NCBI GenBank assembly: GCA_016782825.1
Contig: JADHXT010000092.1
Span: forward strand, 1-10,580
Direction of reading: 5' to 3'
From: Candidatus Brocadiia bacterium
Lineage (GTDB): Bacteria > Planctomycetota > PUPC01 > DSUN01
DNA length: 10,580 bases
Position 1 is the stretch's first letter. Every line of letters begins with the position of its first letter. Both the position numbers and the translations under genes were made by a program. The notes below the pieces were generated by a model. The model made no database searches, had not been told where the DNA came from, and saw only the letters and a list, made by a program, of their open reading frames with translations. Positions 7,438 to 10,580 of the stretch are shown here, piece by piece.

Positions 7438-9944
7438 AGGCCTGGCCTTTGCTGCTGTGCTGTGCCGCCGCCGTGCAGGCCGGCGACGCCGACGCCTGGC
7501 GCTCCCGCGGCTTCCGGCCCTGGCGAGTGGGCGCCGACAGCCTGGAGACGTGGCGGCAGCCTCATCGCCCGCAGCTACTCGCCAATCAGGGCACCTTGTG
7601 CAAGCTCGCACCCAAGCAGTGGCCCGAGCTCATGCGCCGTCCCATCCCGTGGGCCAGCATCCAGCGGTGCCCGCGCACCAAGAAGCGCGACTGGGATCGC
7701 AGCCGCAGCCTCGGCCAAGTGGCCCTCGGCTCCGCCGCGCCCACGGCCACCCTGCTCGCCGAGCACGACGCCACTCACGCCAAGGTGCAGAGCACCGACA
7801 CCGCGGGCAAGACGCTCTCGGTGTGGGTCAGCCGCGCGTCGCCGGCCATCGTGTGTCACACCGATGCGTCCGCCTTGCGCTTCTTCGTGGGCAAGGACGC
7901 GCTCCAGCCGCGCTTCTGCGCCTACGAGGCCAATGGCAGAGCCCATGTGGCGGCCGCGGCCGGCGCGGTGGACATCCCCATCTTCGCCAAGCCGTGGCTG
8001 CTCGTGTGGTTTGGGCATGCCTTCGGCTCGTCGCGCTTCTCTGGCTATATGCCCTACGAGTATCCGGCCGACTGCCCCGTGCTGTTCGTCTTCCGCGACA
8101 CGCCGAAGGGCGTGTCGTTCCAGGACGGCATGACCGTGGACTTCGGCCCCGAGGCCGTGGGCCACGTGGCCATGCTCCCACCCTACGGCGATTCCTACCC
8201 GCTTGCGGGGATGGATGATGGCTGGCTGAAGACGCCACACGCCGTCGAATGGCGGCGCTATCCCGCCGAGTTCCGCCAGTACTGCTACCCGCCCGACTTC
8301 CGCACCGACACGTGGGCGAAAGGGCTGCCCGACGACGTGCTCGGCGTGTGCCGCTGGTGGGCGGGGCATCTGCGCGAGGTGGCCGTGTCGGCGCGCGAGA
8401 GCTACGCCTACGACGAGGCGAGCGACACGCTTACCGTCACCGAACGGTTCGGATTCATCCGTCTGGCCGAGGGCGGCACGCGGCTGGCGCCGGTCCCGCC
8501 CATGCTGGCGCTCGCGGTGGAGCAGGGCTTCCCCATCGCCTTCGACGGCAAGCCCACGAAGACGAGCGTGCTCACGGCCCACGGCCCGTTCATGGGGTTC
8601 GAGGGCGTGCAGAGGTACGAGTGGCAGTTGCGCGGCCTCCAGCGTTACGTGTTCGACCGGCGGCCCGCCGAGGGCAAGGGCGAGGTGCCGCGGGCGTTGC
8701 TCGCTGAGCTCGAGGCCGAGGTGGCCAAGATCCTCGATGCCGGCGAGCTGGCCCCCTGGTATCCCGTGCTCGACGACAACGGCGCCGGCTACCTGGGCTA
8801 CTACGACCGCGGCCACCGCGGCCACTTCGTCTTCGGCAACCCCGGCGAGACCCTCTACTACCTGGGCGAGGTGGCCCCCTTCCTTCGGCCGGCCACCCGC
8901 GACAAGATCGTGGCCTACCTTCGAGTGTCCCGCGCCAACCATCCACCCGAGACGCCCCTCTTCGTCCCGGCAGGGCAGGGCGCACCACGCGAACGCTACC
9001 GCCCCACGCCTGCAACCATCAATGCCCGTCTCAACAAGCACTTCCGCGAGAGCAACTTCCACTGGCGCCTCGGCCTCGTGCCCGAGCAGAACTTCTACCA
9101 CTTGGCCGACTACTACGAGGTGACCGGCGACATGGGCGAGTTGCGCGCCAGGTGGCGCGACGTGCTGGCCGAGATCGAGCCCCACCTGGCCAACCGCGAC
9201 TGGGCCACAATGGGCACCGTGCGCCGTCCCGTGGCGTGGCATGGGCGCGCCGGCCTGGGCGGCGTGATGGACATCAATAACCTGTTCGCCGGCCTCGGCG
9301 GCGCTATCCGCCTGGCACGGATGGCCGGCGACAAGCAGGCCGAGCAGCGGCTCTGGGGCGAGTTTGGCCGCGTGGCCGCCCTCCGCTTCGCCCTAGGCAA
9401 ATACTACCGCTACCTCTACGGCCACGGCCTGCTGCGCGCGCCCGAGGGCAAGGACTGGATGATGCGGCTGCTCCGGGGCTCGTGGTGCGGCTATCTCTAC
9501 ACCACGCACTGGCGCGGCATCGAGGACGAGATACAGCAGGTGTGGCAGATGGACCAGTTCGGCGTCTACTTCCGCGAATGCCGCGTGGGCGACGGCTTCA
9601 GCGCGTGGCCGGGCCAGGTGGCGTTTCTGGACCCCGTGCCCGAGCTGGGCCGCTTCTTCCGCGACCACCTGCGGGCCGAGGCCGAGGCACTCGTGCGGCG
9701 GGCCGACGAAGCCATGCCCGCGTGGTACGCGCCCTACTGCCCGGCCGTGCAAACCGCCGAGGCCAACTTCCAGCCGCCAGAGGACGCCCACCAGCTCTTC
9801 CTGCTCCACGCCTGGGTGCTCGACACACCGCCCGAGCGCCTCGCGTGGCTCCGCAGCGTGCCGTGGCTGGCCCGCGGCGACCTCTTCTACCTGCAGAAAC
9901 TCACCGAGACCATCCGCGCCTACCGCGACCGCAGCAAGGAGTGA
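7434..9944 (+). CDS. Large secreted protein of unknown function
   Basis: 836 residues. The ATG at 7434 overlaps the previous stop (ATGA) and has a perfect AGGAGG (7421-7426) 7 bases upstream. A signal peptide covers residues 1-16 (cleavage near AVQA); the Cys pair at 9-10 does not make a proper lipobox. I do not recognise the family. Residues about 95-410 look beta-rich. From about 420 to the end the sequence is mostly helical with repeated aromatic and charged motifs (NPGETLYYLGEVAPFL at 469-484, HLADYYEVTGD at 556-566, GVMDINNLFAGLGGAIRLAR at 610-629, VPELGRFFRDHLRAEAEA at 735-752). This resembles the layout of carbohydrate enzymes that carry a beta-sandwich followed by an (alpha/alpha) toroid, but that is a pattern judgement and not a homology result. 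Conserved-looking acidic and aromatic residues such as Asp613, Trp684 and Asp707 could line a cleft. As the last gene of the operon, it shares expression with two propeller proteins. Confidence 0.85.
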   Translation: MKAWPLLLCCAAAVQAGDADAWRSRGFRPWRVGADSLETWRQPHRPQLLANQGTLCKLAPKQWPELMRRPIPWASIQRCPRTKKRDWDRSRSLGQVALGSAAPTATLLAEHDATHAKVQSTDTAGKTLSVWVSRASPAIVCHTDASALRFFVGKDALQPRFCAYEANGRAHVAAAAGAVDIPIFAKPWLLVWFGHAFGSSRFSGYMPYEYPADCPVLFVFRDTPKGVSFQDGMTVDFGPEAVGHVAMLPPYGDSYPLAGMDDGWLKTPHAVEWRRYPAEFRQYCYPPDFRTDTWAKGLPDDVLGVCRWWAGHLREVAVSARESYAYDEASDTLTVTERFGFIRLAEGGTRLAPVPPMLALAVEQGFPIAFDGKPTKTSVLTAHGPFMGFEGVQRYEWQLRGLQRYVFDRRPAEGKGEVPRALLAELEAEVAKILDAGELAPWYPVLDDNGAGYLGYYDRGHRGHFVFGNPGETLYYLGEVAPFLRPATRDKIVAYLRVSRANHPPETPLFVPAGQGAPRERYRPTPATINARLNKHFRESNFHWRLGLVPEQNFYHLADYYEVTGDMGELRARWRDVLAEIEPHLANRDWATMGTVRRPVAWHGRAGLGGVMDINNLFAGLGGAIRLARMAGDKQAEQRLWGEFGRVAALRFALGKYYRYLYGHGLLRAPEGKDWMMRLLRGSWCGYLYTTHWRGIEDEIQQVWQMDQFGVYFRECRVGDGFSAWPGQVAFLDPVPELGRFFRDHLRAEAEALVRRADEAMPAWYAPYCPAVQTAEANFQPPEDAHQLFLLHAWVLDTPPERLAWLRSVPWLARGDLFYLQKLTETIRAYRDRSKE

Positions 9945-10098
9945 TCCCCATGCTCCGCGCTCCGCTTCTTGCCACCCACCCAGACCCGAGGGCAGGCACG
10001 GGGACCTGCCCCTACAAGGCCGGCGGGTGCACACGCGCGCCGCGTCTGGCTTCTCTTCCCCTTTCCCCTTTCCCTTTCCCTCTCACTTTCCCTCCTCC
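9945..10098. other. Intergenic region after the operon, with an orphan ribosome site and start codon
   Basis: About 154 bases separate the operon end from the convergent nitrilase-like gene. AAGGAG (9936-9941, inside the last codons of the 836-residue protein) lies 8 bases before an ATG at 9950. The frame it opens runs 85 codons to 10207, starting MLRAPLLATHPDPRAG. It then crosses the hairpin and the polypyrimidine tract into the antisense of the next gene, and its composition does not look like a protein. It may be the stump of a lost fourth operon gene or chance. The remaining content is the hairpin and pyrimidine tract listed separately. Confidence 0.45.
9990..10011. repeat. Short inverted repeat (hairpin) after the operon
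   Basis: GGGCAGG (9990-9996) and CCTGCCC (10005-10011) form a perfect 7-base stem around the 8-base loop CACGGGGA. The position, 45 bases after the operon stop, suits a 3' end structure. However, no T-run follows on either strand, so it is not a standard intrinsic terminator. It could also be one copy of a dispersed intergenic palindrome; only one copy is in this window. Confidence 0.45.
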
Positions 10099-10100
10099 CT
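10050..10100. repeat. Polypyrimidine tract with C-run/TTT repeats (G-quadruplex motif on minus strand)
   Basis: Fifty of 51 bases on the plus strand are C or T; the only purine is A10085. Within it, runs of 4, 4, 3 and 3 C (10058-10061, 10065-10068, 10072-10074, 10078-10080) are each separated by TTT. The minus strand therefore fits the four-tract G-quadruplex rule with AAA loops, directly beyond the nitrilase-like stop codon. On the plus strand the RNA would be C-rich and free of G, the composition favoured by Rho. Either property could end transcription between the convergent genes. No function is shown by the sequence alone. Confidence 0.6.
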
Positions 10101-10580
10101 ACTTCCCGAGCTTCAGCCGCCAGCCGGGGAGCACCTCGGGCTTCTGGCCCTCGGGCAGCGGCTCGACGAGCCGGGCATACAGGTCGGGACGGCGGGCCTT
10201 GATGTAGCGCCCGCCGCTGGCGAGCGCCATCTTGTCGGCCGTGCAGAGGGCGACCACCACGTCGTCGCCGAGCGCCGTGCTCTCGGCCAGCACCTCGCCG
10301 TAGGGGTCGAGGATCATGGCGAGGCCAGGCTTGATGGTGTCGTGGTCCACGCCGATGGGGTTGGTGAACACGTAGTAGACGCCGTTTTCGTAGGCTCGCG
10401 CGGGGAGCCAGCGGAGGAGCCACTCGCGGCCCTTGGGGCCCTGGAACTCCTTCCGCAGGGCCACGGGGTCGCGGTCGCGGTTCTCCCACAGCGTGGGGTC
10501 CACCGTGCCGCGGCCGGGCATGGGGCTGTCGAGGCAGCCGGTGACGTGGGGCGCGAAGATCACCTCGGCGCCCATGAGGG
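10099..10580 (-). CDS. Carbon-nitrogen hydrolase (nitrilase superfamily), C-terminal part (cut by right edge)
   Basis: The minus strand encodes about 160 C-terminal residues ending at the TAG at 10101-10099. The frame is still open at the right edge, and the Met near 10575 lies inside the conserved strand LMGAEVIFAPH, so the real start is outside. Family features are the GAEVIFAPH strand and LLRWLPARAYENGVYYVFTN, which matches the R-x-x-E-N-x-x-x-x-x-x-x-N pattern of the superfamily. A GLAMILDPYGEVLAES stretch fits the strand before the C-terminal extension. The catalytic Cys and probably the other active-site residues lie upstream, beyond the window. Members hydrolyse amides, carbamoyl compounds or nitriles in the cytoplasm. 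The substrate cannot be told from this half. It converges on the three-gene operon, with about 155 bases between the stops. Confidence 0.88.
   Translation of the reverse strand, partial: LMGAEVIFAPHVTGCLDSPMPGRGTVDPTLWENRDRDPVALRKEFQGPKGREWLLRWLPARAYENGVYYVFTNPIGVDHDTIKPGLAMILDPYGEVLAESTALGDDVVVALCTADKMALASGGRYIKARRPDLYARLVEPLPEGQKPEVLPGWRLKLGK

Noticed and set aside
7434..7481. Lipoprotein signal in the 836-residue protein (LLLCC)
   Set aside because: The residue before each Cys is Leu or Cys, not Gly, Ala or Ser, so the lipobox rule fails. An ordinary signal peptidase I site fits better.
5983..7611. Minus-strand frame of 542 codons opposite the PQQ-like gene
   Set aside because: Its composition is that of an antisense shadow (Ala/Val/Gly/His-rich), and it has no recognisable domain. 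The plus strand is convincingly coding.
7575..9242. Minus-strand frame of 555 codons opposite the 836-residue protein
   Set aside because: It is antisense to a gene with a perfect ribosome site and signal peptide, and shows only high-GC codon bias.
9990..10049. Intrinsic terminator for the operon
   Set aside because: The 7-base hairpin is real, but no T-run follows it on either strand.

Overview
The window is GC-rich bacterial DNA, roughly two-thirds G+C, densely coding, with eight genes and no gap longer than about 200 bases. It holds no tRNA or rRNA gene, CRISPR array, transposase or other mobile element that I could see. The mix of secreted polysaccharide-active proteins, PQQ-type and PD40-type propellers and a UroD-like methyltransferase-family protein looks like an environmental planctomycete or a relative in the PVC group. 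That placement is inferred from gene content, not from a marker gene.

Layout. The left edge carries the N-terminal half of truA (minus strand). Divergent from it is a two-gene unit of secreted proteins: an SGNH/GDSL hydrolase (665-1468) and a three-domain protein resembling polysaccharide lyase family 4 rhamnogalacturonan lyases (1488-3383). Two sigma70-like promoters stand back to back between truA and the hydrolase. The lyase-like gene converges on a UroD-superfamily gene (3380-4573, minus strand), and the two stop codons share one CTAG. A second divergent intergenic region of about 195 bases follows. From it runs a tight three-gene operon on the plus strand: a cytoplasmic PD40/TolB-like propeller (4769-6019), a secreted PQQ-like propeller (6031-7437) and a secreted 836-residue protein of unknown function (7434-9944), with an 11-base gap and then a 4-base ATGA overlap. 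After the operon come about 150 non-coding bases with a hairpin and a long polypyrimidine tract. The last gene is the C-terminal half of a nitrilase-superfamily amidohydrolase (minus strand), cut by the right edge.

How the genes may work together. The lyase-like protein is the strongest functional clue and points to rhamnogalacturonan I, a pectin component. An exported SGNH esterase that removes acetyl groups would fit beside it. The downstream operon joins one cytosolic propeller with two exported proteins, one of them a large, apparently unassigned protein whose C-terminal half looks like a helical toroid. Whether the operon belongs to the same pectin pathway is an inference from proximity only. 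The UroD-like and nitrilase-like genes have no demonstrated link to it.
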